Shown here piece by piece: positions 11,931 to 21,307 of a stretch of 64,000 nucleotides of DNA. The notes below the pieces were generated by a model. It was not told the DNA's origin, made no database searches, and saw nothing but the letters and a program-made list of their open reading frames with translations. Origin of the DNA: Papilionanthe hookeriana x Papilionanthe teres (lineage: Eukaryota; Streptophyta; Magnoliopsida; Asparagales; Orchidaceae); contig CM040439.1 of NCBI GenBank assembly GCA_022702705.1, positions 30,196,930 to 30,260,929 on the forward strand, read 5' to 3'. Positions within the stretch are counted from its first letter, which is position 1. Every line of letters starts with the position of its first letter. The position numbers and the translations under genes are program-made.

Positions 11931-12857
11931 TGGATGGACTACCGCTTGGACGAGGTCTTCAAGAAAGATTTTAGACAACGATCCAAACCGCTTCGGTGCG
12001 AGCTTCAATTCGTAGTTCGAAACCCGTCAAGTCCGGCACTATCACTTGCGATAGTAAGAACCACCTCAACAGGAGACGATCGAAGAGAAGAAGAAAATCG
12101 ACGAAGAAGAGAGGACCGAGGCTCCTAAGGCTGGACTAAGGGCCGCTTATCCTAGGATAGTTGTTTCCGATTCGGGGGAGAAATCCCTCGAACCTCTCGA
12201 CTCGTATGATTATTTGCTCACTTCGGTGGGATCTTATAATGATAAGCGGTGATGGTGTTGGCTACGTTTGATCGTTTCTAACGATTACGTAACTAGCGAC
12301 AATCCGGACATCGATTTCTATACCAATGACAATTCTCAAATCATACACAATCTCGACGATCACAATGACGAAGAAGACATCCATCAAGGAGGCTACGAGA
12401 GTTTAACAAGCAACGAATCTATCTGCGAGTTTCGAGGAGCTCCAGTCACAATAGAGTTAGAGCCTTCGCACTGCGAGCTTAATCCGGAAGAACTCCGTCA
12501 TTCCAATTCAGGGAAGAAACACCAGCAAGCTCAACACTATAGTCGAAGAAATTACGAAGCTAACTTAAGAAGTGGAAGAGTTTTACCTCCGAGAATGGGT
12601 CCAAAGGACAGAGGGAAGCAGGTGGTTGTTCAAGAAGAACCAACCCCGGCAGAAGAAATACCCATTCGGGAAGAAGCCGAGACACATGAAAATAAAGTGG
12701 ACTACAACGTGCTAGCCCATCTTAGGAAACTACCGGCCAGAGTGAGCATCTACGACGCTCTCATCTTATCAAAGGAGATGAGAGAAGCTCCGATCAAGGC
12801 ACTTACTCGATCCTGAAATTTGCTTAGCTCAAATGGCCGGAGATTCCTAGATGAGGT
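11931..12857 (+). pseudogene. gag-protease linker region of element A
   Basis: A long frame at 12268-12816 (182 codons) is rich in D, E and N at first, then basic, and ends with 'YNVLAHLRKLPARVSIYDAL', a block found just upstream of protease in Tat polyproteins. It is part of the original gag-pol reading frame, not a separate gene, and frameshifts separate it from both sides. Confidence 0.6.
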
Positions 12858-13200
12858 TTGTTCGTTAAAGGAACAACGAGGTGTTACCTTCACTGGACAA
12901 TGACCTATTACTTGGGATTACGAGATCACAACCGACCGTTGTACATTTCGGCTATAATCGGGAAGTTTACACTCTCCGGAGTATTGGTGGATCCGGGAGC
13001 ATCAATCAATATAATGAGTCTTCGAACACTAGCATATTTGGAAATTGATGCTCGTGAGCTCGAAGTCGACAAAATGTTATTAAAAGGATTCAACCGTAAA
13101 GGAGAAAGAGCTCTCTGATCAATAACACTACTAATGAAGACACGTGACTTAGCTAAGACAACCGCAAAATTTCACATAATTGATTCGAAACGTCGTTCAA
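12858..13200 (+). pseudogene. Aspartic protease domain of element A
   Basis: Retropepsin domain that would cleave the polyprotein. The frame at 12858-13118 reads 'RPLYISAIIGKFTLSGVLV' followed by the active-site motif DPGASIN, with the catalytic Asp codon at 12990-12992. This sits at the expected place after the HNRPLYI block of Tat elements. The frame stops at 13116 and decays downstream. Confidence 0.8.
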
Positions 13201-14180
13201 CGCTCTACGGGCCGACCATGGATACATGAAAACGAGGATGCGTACCATCATCTCTACATCGGTGCATCAAATACTACGATGGAGGGGAACAGAGGCATCA
13301 AAGGTGACTTACGACCATTCTCCGTACATGAGATTGGAATCCATGAAGACGCAGACTTATTATGCACCATCGAAGAAAACAATCTTCTCCGAGATACCAT
13401 AACAAATGAAGCAAAGAAAGTTCGGACAATGAAGAACCCGAGTTCGACCCATCAGATACTCACTCACTCCCTTACTGGCGAGAAGGTGAAGGTTTCTCCA
13501 CAACTCGCATCCGAGGTCGAGGCCGGGGACGAGGTCGTGGTGAGACGTTAGTGACAGCTTGGACAGATGAAACCGACCATCAATGTTGATTGGGAAGATA
13601 GTTCAAGAAGAAAAACGAGATCGAGCAAGAAGCGACGATAATAAGTCGGAAGAAGCCGCAATTCAAGATCTCTCTCGAAGATGAGAAGAACGAAGAATAT
13701 AAATCGATGTACGAGAAGATTAACCACTATGTACATACTATGACCCTGACCCCGATCCATTCTAATAAGATCGAGGGTATGGTGGTCAAAGAGGTACGTA
13801 GCGCAAAGCCAATCAAATTCTACCGTGGTGCTTCTTCCTCCAAAACCGAAAATAATGTACAATTTGAAGATGTCACTTCATCGAATTAATGGAATTACCT
13901 TTCGAGTGATACTCTCCGTGTTCAAAATTTAATTCGGCGTGGTTTCTTACCTCGACAATGACAAAAAGCCAATCACAACATTTTAAAAAATTATGGAATA
14001 ACTTGTCGTCCACCCAATTCAAAGCATGGTCTCTGGATTCAGCACGAGGGATCGATCGACGATATCGAATTTGCTTGGTTGTCACTTGCGAGCCTAATGA
14101 AAACTGCATGGAAACTACGGAAGAATTCGAAGATTTACAAATCGAGACGCTCCACCGAATTCGAAGAAGAAATTAAATCT
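13201..14180 (+). pseudogene. Protease-RT linker of element A
   Basis: Fragments of the original pol frame with a 'GRPWIHENEDAYHHLYI' block near 13210 and acidic and basic segments (13180-13551, 13707-13889). No catalytic domain is recognisable. In Tat elements this interval links protease to RT. Confidence 0.5.
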
Positions 14181-15312
14181 ACAATAGATGAGTTAACTGA
14201 AGCTAACTTCAGTACTTAATGAAGAGCCTGTACCTACCTTTGTTAGCTCCTTACTCAATAAAGAAGACTCCGAAGAAATAATCAAGTTATTAATGGAATG
14301 TAAAGATCGTTTTGCTTGGAACTACGATGAGATGCTGAGTTTAGCTCCGGAGGTCGCAAATTCATAAGCTAGGAGTGGATCCTACTTCCGTCCTGGCCGT
14401 ACAAGGTCCCGTAAGAATGCGTCCGGAAATTGAACAACAAGTCATACGTGAAGTTAAAAAGCTAATAGAAGCCAAATTTGTCCGTGAAGAACAATACCCA
14501 ACTTCGAGCCAATGTAACGTAGGCACGTAGAAGAAGAATGGTCAAATCGAATTTGTGTGGATTTTAGAGACTTAAACAAGGCATGTCCAAAGGATGAACT
14601 CCCTCTACCGATCCTGCGATTAATGATCGACATCGCTTCGACACATGAAATATTTTCATTCATGGATGGATCTTCGTGGATACAACCGGATAAAATCGGC
14701 TCCAGAAGATGAAAAGCTTACAAGATTCGGAACGCCGATCGGAGTATATTGCTGCTACGGTGATGTCATTCGGACTCGAAGAACACGAGAGCAACCTACC
14801 GGAGGGCGATGACAAGAATTTTTGATGATCTCATCCACAATCAAGTCGAATGCTACGTGGACGATGTGGTCATCAAAAGCAAAGTAAAGGACAACCACTT
14901 GTATGATTTGAGAATTTTTTTCGAACGATTAAAGCAATTTAACCTTAAGATGAATCCCTTAAAATGTGCCTTAGGCGTCACCTCAGGGAAATTCTTAGGA
15001 TTCGTTGTCCGACATCGTGCAATTGAAATCGACCCGGAAAAGATTAAAGCTATCTTAGAAATGCCGCCTCCCAAAACCTTAAAACAACTACGATCTTTTC
15101 AAGGGAAGCTGGCATATCTTCGACGCTTTATCTCAAACTTGTCAGGTAGGTGTCAACCCTTCTCAGCATTGGTTAAAAAGGACACCAAATTTATTTGGAA
15201 AGAGAAATGCCAGAAGGCCTTCGAGGACATTAAACAATATTTAATGACACCTCCTCGTCTTAGCAGACCCCGGCCTCGTGTAGACCGTCGATACTTTATA
15301 CCGCGGCTTTAG
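14181..15312 (+). pseudogene. Reverse transcriptase domain of element A
   Basis: RNA-dependent DNA polymerase of the retrotransposon. In order: 'DRFAWNYDEM' near 14310, 'VKKLIEAKFVRE' near 14455, 'KKNGQI' near 14530, 'LNKACPKDE' across a frameshift near 14575, 'MDGS' near 14665, then a long intact frame from 14809 with 'RIFDDLIHNQVECYVDDVVIKS' (catalytic YVDD codons at 14854-14865), 'MNPLKCAL', 'GKFLGFVV' and 'RSFQGKLAYLRRFISN'. The 5' half has stops and frameshifts; the 3' half is open for 167 codons. The YVDDVVIKS form points to the Tat lineage. Confidence 0.93.
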
Positions 15313-15700
15313 ACGACTCTCTCGAGCCCTATAGCTCGTAGCCAATGATGAGGGTAAATAAAATGCTCTTTACTACTTAAGCCGTCGTTTACTTCAGACG
15401 GAAATAAGGTATCCCGCAATCGAAAAGCATTGTTTGGCCCCGATCTTCGCCGCTCAAAAGCTCAGGCACTACATGCTTTCTCATAAGGTCAACCTGATTT
15501 CGAAGTTTAATCCATTGCAATACTTGATGACTCGTCCAACGCTTTCCGGCAGACTTGCCAAATGGTCAATGATATTATTGCAATTCTATATAACTTTCGT
15601 GCCTCTTCGTGCCGTAAAGGGACAAGTCTTAGCAGACTTCCTCGCGAAGACACCCTTTGCTGCGAATCTCCTCTCAATGACGATTTGCCGTATGAACAAA
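15313..15700 (+). pseudogene. First RNase H (gypsy-type) domain remnant of element A
   Basis: Downstream of RT, fragments read 'YYLSRRLLQTE' near 15370, 'EKHCLAPIFAAQKLRHYMLSH' near 15425-15485, then 'NPLQYLMTRPTLSGRLAKWSMIL' and 'AVKGQVLADFLA' to about 15650. These are the recognisable parts of the degenerate gypsy RNase H and tether of Tat elements. The domain is frameshifted. Confidence 0.8.
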
Positions 15701-16270
15701 TAATGAGCTTGGAAGACCCCGATGATCGACGTTGGGAATTATATTTCGACGAGCATCTTCAAGCACACAAAGACGAAGAATCGCAAGTGATAGTGCCCGG
15801 TAAGGCAGAATCGGCTAATCTTTATAACACCGGAGCGGGGAATGTTAAGATACTCCTACCACTCGACGAACCGTGTACAAACAACGAAGCAGAATACGAA
15901 GCCCTCATAACAGACTCGGAATTAGCTATTCAAATGGGGATAACGTACATCAACATCTACGGGATTCACAAGCTAATCATCCAACAGATCGTCTGACAAG
16001 ATGTAACTTTAAAACCAAGACTCGAGCAATACTTCCAAGTATGTCATACAGCTTGTTAGAACAAATTCCGAATGTGACAATCTACAAAATTCTCGAAAAG
16101 AAAATGCTTGAACGAGATGCGTTAGCTCGCCTCGCAAAAGAATTTGCCCGTTTGCAAGATGAGTCGGTGGAAGTTTCAGCTCACGGACGTCGGATCCTAT
16201 CACGACTTGACATAGACACAATACACAAATCGAAAAAGAAAAAGAGTCGACTGCAACGAAGGACGTAAAA
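15701..16270 (+). pseudogene. Second (archaeal-type) RNase H domain of element A
   Basis: After the first RNase H the frame reads 'RRWELYFDE' near 15730, then 'ILLPLDEPCTNNEAEYEALI' (15850-15915) and 'LAIQMGI' followed by 'KLIIQQIV' near 15990. This is the extra RNase H domain acquired by the plant Tat lineage; NNEAEYEAL carries its conserved acidic residues. It should degrade RNA-DNA hybrids during reverse transcription. The 3' part continues in another frame with 'MLERDALARLAKEFA' to about 16140. Confidence 0.85.
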
Positions 16271-17560
16271 ACAAAGAAGATTGGCGACGGCCATTAATGA
16301 CTACCCGCAAACAGGAAAACTACCGGACGATAGGTCGCTAGCTCCATCGCATCAAGAAAAGAACTCGGTCCTACGCATTAATAAACAACACGTTATACGT
16401 AAGGTCTTTCGATCAAATGTGGCTAAGGTGCCTAAGCGGGTCCGAGGCCCGTGAAATCGTTAAAGAGGTGCATTCGAGGACTCCGTGGCGCTCACCGACC
16501 GGGTCCGAAGATGAAAATGAAAATTAAAAGATTAGGGTACTATCGGCCCTCGATGATGACCGATCGCATGAAAATCGCCAAGAGCCGTCATCAATGCCAA
16601 GTGCACGGAGTGGTTCTACACCAACCTCCAAATGTGCTACATCCGACAATCGCGTCGTGGTCATTCGAATGTTGGGGCACGTGATATAGTGGGTCCGATA
16701 GAACCACCATCTTCAAAAGGACATCGCTTCATTCTTGCGGCTACAGATTACTTTTCCAAGGACGAGAGGCAGCTCCACTCGGAGAAGTGAAAGCACACCA
16801 CGTGCTACAGCTTTTCAAGAACCAAGTTGTCTACCGTTTCGGAGTGCCGCACGAGATTATCTCGTATAATGGGTCGCATTCGAAGCACACAAATCAATAA
16901 TTTTGTCAGGAGACACGAAATCGACTGGCGATACTCAACAATTTACTACCCAAGAGCAAACGGCCTGGCTGAGTCTTTTAATAAAACTCTCGTTCAAATC
17001 TTAAAGAAAACCTTGGACGATAATAAGAGAAATTGGCACGAGAAGTTATTAGAAGCCTTATGGGCCTACCGGACAACCTTCGTAACTCCTACTCAAGCTA
17101 CACCTTACGCTCCGGTGTACGGGTCCGAGGCAGATGTTACCTCTGGAGGTTCAGACTTTCCTTCACTCGGAATCGCAATTGCAAACAAGATCACGACGAA
17201 GAAAATGTCAAATTACGACTAGAAGAATTAGAAAGCCCGGAAGGAAAAGACTTGAAACGCAGACAGAACTTAGAACTATACCAAGCTAAGATGGTTCAAG
17301 CCCATGACAAACCGGTCCGCCCAAGAACCTTCAAAGTCGGTGACTTGGTTCTCGTTCTCAAGAGACCTATTCTCGCACACCGCAAGATAGGAGGAAAATT
17401 TGAACCCACTGGGAAGGACCGTTCGTGGTTGAAACAAGATACTCGGGAGGTTCCTACCGCCTAGTGAATTGCCGGGAGAACGACATATGCTTCCGATCAA
17501 CGGACGATATTTAAAAAGTATTACGCTACCCGATGTTTCGAAGGAATGAATTCTTCATCC
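16271..17560 (+). pseudogene. Integrase domain of element A
   Basis: Integrase pieces in order: 'REIVKEVH' near 16450; a zinc-finger remnant 'RHQCQVHG' near 16590; 'DIVGPIEPPSSKGHRFILAATDYFSK' from 16683 (first catalytic Asp); 'FGVPHEIISYNG' near 16840-16870; 'YYPRANGLAESFNKTL' (catalytic Glu at 16971-16973); 'LLEALWAYRTT' near 17045; and a C-terminal 'FKVGDLVL' and 'GGSYRLVN' segment to about 17470. The second catalytic Asp of the DDE triad, normally in IISDNG, is Tyr here (TAT at 16865-16867), so the enzyme would be inactive apart from its frameshifts. Confidence 0.88.
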
Positions 17561-18015
17561 CCGAGAAACACGGGCGAAGTAGTTACTTATGACTGGGTCC
17601 GAACAAAAAAAATAATAAAAATGTGCTAAAAATAATAAAATCATGATAATAAAGCTTTCATTGTTTTCTCTTCCATGTCAAAATCTCTTTCCTGATCTTA
17701 CCCCACTTCATTCCTGTTAAGTTTTAAAATATAAGAGTAATAAAAAAATGTCTTTAATAAACATTTTCTTAATGTTCTTGTTCTTAAGATGCACCCCGAT
17801 CCTTTTCCTCGTCTTGTCGCAGGAAATGTCGAGCGGCGGCTGGTCCCGAACTTTAGAAATGGCGTAAGCCTCGCACTCGATGAAAAGAGGGTGAAAGATG
17901 GAGCGATAATCGAGATCGACTCGACTTCGCACCCGGCGAGCCTACAAGTATGAGGAAAGTGACGGGTCCCAGCTGACCGAGAAGAACTTCCCGACGTGAC
18001 AAGTGATGAAAGTGG
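17561..18015 (+). other. Non-coding spacer between pol and AlkB-like gene in element A
   Basis: An AT-rich stretch (17605-17780) with several 'aataaa'-like words is followed by GC-richer sequence. No domain is recognisable. It could hold a polyadenylation signal for a gag-pol transcript or a promoter for the downstream gene, but nothing decides this. Confidence 0.4.
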
Positions 18016-18324
18016 GTGGCCCAAGCCACCAATCCAAAGAAGAAGAAAAGAAAGGCAAACACCGAAGAAGATAAGAAAATGAAGTCCGTAGTCGCTACAA
18101 CAGAGGGCAGAGCTTGTCGGCTGCCACGCCCACGTAGATTCAAGAAGTTCGAAGAGCTACTCTCACAAAGAACACAACGAAGAAATAAGAATCGCCGTAT
18201 CCGTAAGATGTTAACCAAACTAGCACGCGACCAGCGACGACGAGACAAGCTATCGCCAAGCACATACACTTCAAGGACACCGGCTCACCGGAACCCGAAG
18301 AAAGGAGGCCAGCTCCTAGGATAA
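18016..18324 (+). pseudogene. Basic N-terminal segment of the AlkB-like cargo gene
   Basis: An open frame of 102 codons starting MAQATNPKKKKRK, strongly Lys/Arg-rich (clusters KKKKRK, RRFKK, RRNKNRRIRK, RDQRRRD). It ends two bases before the proline-rich frame that leads into the AlkB domain, so it may be the N-terminal part of the same protein after a frameshift, perhaps a nucleic-acid-binding or nuclear-localising segment. I recognise no named domain. It could instead be a separate small ORF. Confidence 0.45.
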
Positions 18325-18325
18325 C

Positions 18326-19268
18326 GTAAAGGACCGTGGAAATTTCACGGAGATCGAAGAAAGAAGGCTACCACGCTACCGGATAGAACCACCGCTGATG
18401 CATGACCTTGTTGCGTAAGCAACCCCTGGGGATGTCCCGACCGGACATCATCCCCGAGGAGCCGAGGTATGCATGAGAGCGTGAAGGGATTGAGCCGTAT
18501 ATCCCACAATACGTCACTGTGCCTCGCCATCCGCAAATTATTCCGAATACGAGCCGGAAAGAATGCGGAATGTCGAAAAGAAAACCTTTGAATACTTCGA
18601 GAGAATTAGAGGCAGAAGGATCAATATTTTAGAGGGCCTCGAGCTATATACGTACGTATTCTCGTAAGTATGAACAACAACGAAATCGTGGATCGCATCC
18701 GGGATTTGAAAAGAATGGGCCGAGCGGGCCGCCTAAGGGAAAACACCTACTCGTAACCCCGGAGATGGATGCCGTGGAAAGGTAGAATTACAATACAATG
18801 CGGATGCTCGCTACAACTTCTGTGAGGACAGAAGGGAAACCCATCGGGAATACTCCGTCATGGGCAAGTGGATCCGATGTCATTAGTCATCAAGAGAATG
18901 GTAAAGAGATTGATAACATGGAGGGATCGCTAGCCAGATTGCATACCCAATAGCCGCATTATTAACATCTACAAGCAGTGTGACCGCATACCCCCGCACA
19001 TAGATCATCACGACTTTGTCGACCTTTCTGCACGCTTCTCTTCCCGAACGAGTGTAACATCATGTTCGGATTCGACCTCCGGATAGCGAGCCCGTGTGAG
19101 TTCCGAGGGCCGATGAAGATACCATTACCGGTAGGTTCCGTCATGATACCGAAGGGCAACTGAGCGGATATCGCTAAGCATTGCATACCAGGAGTACCAG
19201 TGAAGCGGATCTCGCTTACTTTCGGGAGGATGGACGACAGGAAGACACCTTACCATTTCCAAACGTGA
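18326..19268 (+). pseudogene. AlkB-like 2-oxoglutarate/Fe(II) dioxygenase (plant ALKBH9-type) carried by element A
   Basis: Reads as a decayed ALKBH9-type oxidative RNA demethylase; plant ALKBH9 proteins remove N6-methyl groups from adenine in RNA. From 18590 the frame gives 'RRINILEGLELYTYVFS'. A second frame from 18670 gives 'NEIVDRIRDLKRMGRAGRLRE', 'KGRITIQCGC', 'GNPSGILRHGQVDP', then 'RIINIYKQCDRIPPHIDHHD', where HID (18997-19005) supplies two iron ligands. After a 1-nt shift near 19020: 'PFCTLLFPNECNIMFG', 'IPLPVGSV', 'ADIAKHCIPGVPVKRISLTF' with the third ligand His at 19179-19181 and the 2-oxoglutarate-binding Arg region at 19203-19211. In-frame stops lie at 18754, 18823, 18931 and 19161, and the frame ends at 19266. 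No intron interrupts the domain. The region 18326-18589 in frame is Pro-rich and weakly conserved. The position, sense strand after integrase and before the 3' LTR, marks it as transposon cargo. Confidence 0.9.
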
Positions 19269-20149
19269 CTCCGAGCTAGAGAGCCTCCGCCTTACGAGTC
19301 GCGAGTTACATGGAAAATATCACACCTCCAATGTACATCCATACGGCATCCTCGCTAAGGATGGCTTGGAAGGTGATGTTATCGACCATGTACCCCACTA
19401 TTCGTACATGGATTTTCGACGGATGCTTCTTGGATGGATCGACGAAGATCATACATATCCGTTTTGAGTCTACATGGATTGTATGAGATGTATTCCGCAT
19501 CGAGTCGTATGATGTATCTTCGACATGATTGGAATGAAAGTGACCATGTCACATTTTTGGCCTTCACCTCTTTTGTGCAAATTGACTGGGAAATGCCATT
19601 AAAGTTAAATGAACTTCGAACAAAGAACAGAAAAGAAAGAAAAAAAAGAATAAAAGAAAACTTTCCTTAAAAAAATCTAAAAAATGATGAACTCCAAATT
19701 CACGATAAAATAAATTTGAATCATTAAAAGACAAACAAAATGAACATAAATTTCAAATCAAATCTAAATCAAATTCAAATTCAATCTTTCTAAATTTCAA
19801 ATCAAATCTAAATCAAATTCAAATTCATCTTTCCAAATTTCAAATCCAATCTCAATCAAATTCAAACTCAACCTTCCAAATCTGAAATTCAATCTGTTCC
19901 ACTCTCTCCCTCGTCCGGATGGAAGCTGCCGATTCCATCGACACGGATCGAATCCGATGGCGAGGAATTATATCCAATCCAAACCAGATGACTTCCGATC
20001 AACTCTTTTGAACGGGGTATGTAACATCCACATATTCCCTCCTAATCTATCTCCTTCATGAAAGTCTTTTACAACTTTCATGAAATTCTCGAAACACCAA
20101 AATTTCACACCTTTCAAATCAACACTACAAATCTTTGCAAAGTCAATGA
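19269..20149 (+). other. 3' untranslated region of element A
   Basis: Downstream of the AlkB-like gene the sequence holds short Met-containing frames (for example 19434-19670) with no recognised domain. A run of 'aaatttcaaatc(a)aatctaaatcaaattcaaattcaa' words follows at about 19740-19880, forming an imperfect ~58-bp repeat. Nothing else is identified. Confidence 0.5.
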
Positions 20150-20965
20150 CTATTCAAAAATTCAAACTTTTGGGGTCGAGGATTTTACATCCGAGATCGC
20201 ATTGCTTTAGGATCCTTTCCCTATCGCAATGAAATACATCAAAATTCAAACTTTTGGGTCGAGGATTTTACATCCGAGACCGCATCGCTTTAGGATTCTT
20301 TCCCTATCGCAATGAAATACATCAAAATTCAAACTTTTAGGCCGAGGATTTTACATCCGAGACCGTATCGCTTTAGGATTCTTTCCCTATCGCAATGAAA
20401 TACATCAAAATTCAAACTTTTGGGTCGAGGATTTTACATCCGAGATCGCATCGTCTAAGGATTCTTTCCCTATCGCAATGAAATACATCAAAATTCAAAC
20501 TTTTGGGTCGAGGATTTTACATCCGAGAGTGCATTGCTTTAGGATCCTTTCCCTATCGCAATGAAATACATCAAAAATCAAACTTTTGGGTCGAGGATTT
20601 TACATCCGAGACCGTATCGCTTTAGTGATTCTTTCCTTATCAGCAATGAAATACATCAAAATCAAACTTTTGGGGTCGAGGATTTTACATCCGAGATCGC
20701 ATCGCTTTAGGTTCTTTCCCTATCGCAACGAAATACATCAAAAAAAATCAAATTCCTTGGGTCGAGGATTTTACATCCGAGAACGCATCGCTTTGTGATT
20801 CTTTCCTTATCGCAATGAAATACATCAAAATCAAACTCTTAAGGTTAAGGATTTTACATCCAATACCGCATCGCTCCGAGATCTCTCCTTATCAGAATGA
20901 TTCAATCCAATCAATTCAATTTTCTTTTGAGGTCAAGATGTTACATCTAAGGCCACAAAATTCCA
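20150..20965 (+). repeat. 83-bp tandem repeat array (about 9 units) in element A 3' region
   Basis: The core GATTTTACATCC recurs at 20181, 20264, 20347, 20430, 20513, 20596, 20681, 20767 and 20850, giving spacings of 83, 83, 83, 83, 83, 83, 85, 86 and 83 minus small indels. Each unit also contains 'cgctttaggattctttccctatcgcaatgaaatacatca'-type sequence. A decayed tenth unit lies near 20935. The first and middle units are most alike and the last ones diverge. Open frames across it (20586-20798) arise from the repeat and are not genes. Confidence 0.95.
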
Positions 20966-21307
20966 ATTTTCATTTCAACTTCAAATCCCTTTTGACAAAC
21001 TTCAATCTAAATTGAAACTCTAAATTGAAATCTAAACTCACACATCAAAACTTAAATTGAAACAGAATAAAATCTAAATTAAAATTCCCCGCATCATGTG
21101 ATTCGGGATTCACCTCCTTTTCCTTTCCCAGACGAGAGTTCGAGAATCTCCGGTCTCGGAGGTATGCTTGACACTCCCCAAATGAAAATTCTTCTACTTC
21201 GTCCTAAGTTTGTCACTGGACATCCGTGTTGGCTTTGTTGATCTTTTCGGTCAACGCCAATACGCGCGGTGTGCTCCGTCGCCTTACCACACCTATCGGG
21301 GTCCATT
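20966..21307 (+). other. End of element A internal region
   Basis: Short 'tctaaattgaaa' repeats lead into a GC-richer stretch that ends 'tatcggggtccatt' at the 3' LTR. A clear polypurine tract is not visible; GGGG at 21288-21291 is the best remnant of the plus-strand primer. No gene is seen. Confidence 0.5.

Larger units (their letters stand above)
2068..21307 (+). mobile_element. Internal region of Tat-lineage Ty3/gypsy retrotransposon A, interrupted by a solo LTR
   Basis: Domain order on the plus strand is leader, gag, protease, reverse transcriptase, first RNase H, second (archaeal-type) RNase H, integrase, AlkB-like cargo, tandem repeat, 3' LTR. The paired RNase H domains and the YVDDVVIKS active-site block are hallmarks of the plant Tat lineage (Ogre, Retand and relatives). 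All genes carry stops and frameshifts, so the copy is dead. The 5' LTR is not in the visible sequence, and a 7.47-kb solo LTR at 3075-10543 splits gag. Confidence 0.9.

Noticed and set aside
20150..20965. CRISPR-like array
   Set aside because: Units are contiguous 83-bp repeats without unique spacers, inside a plant retrotransposon.
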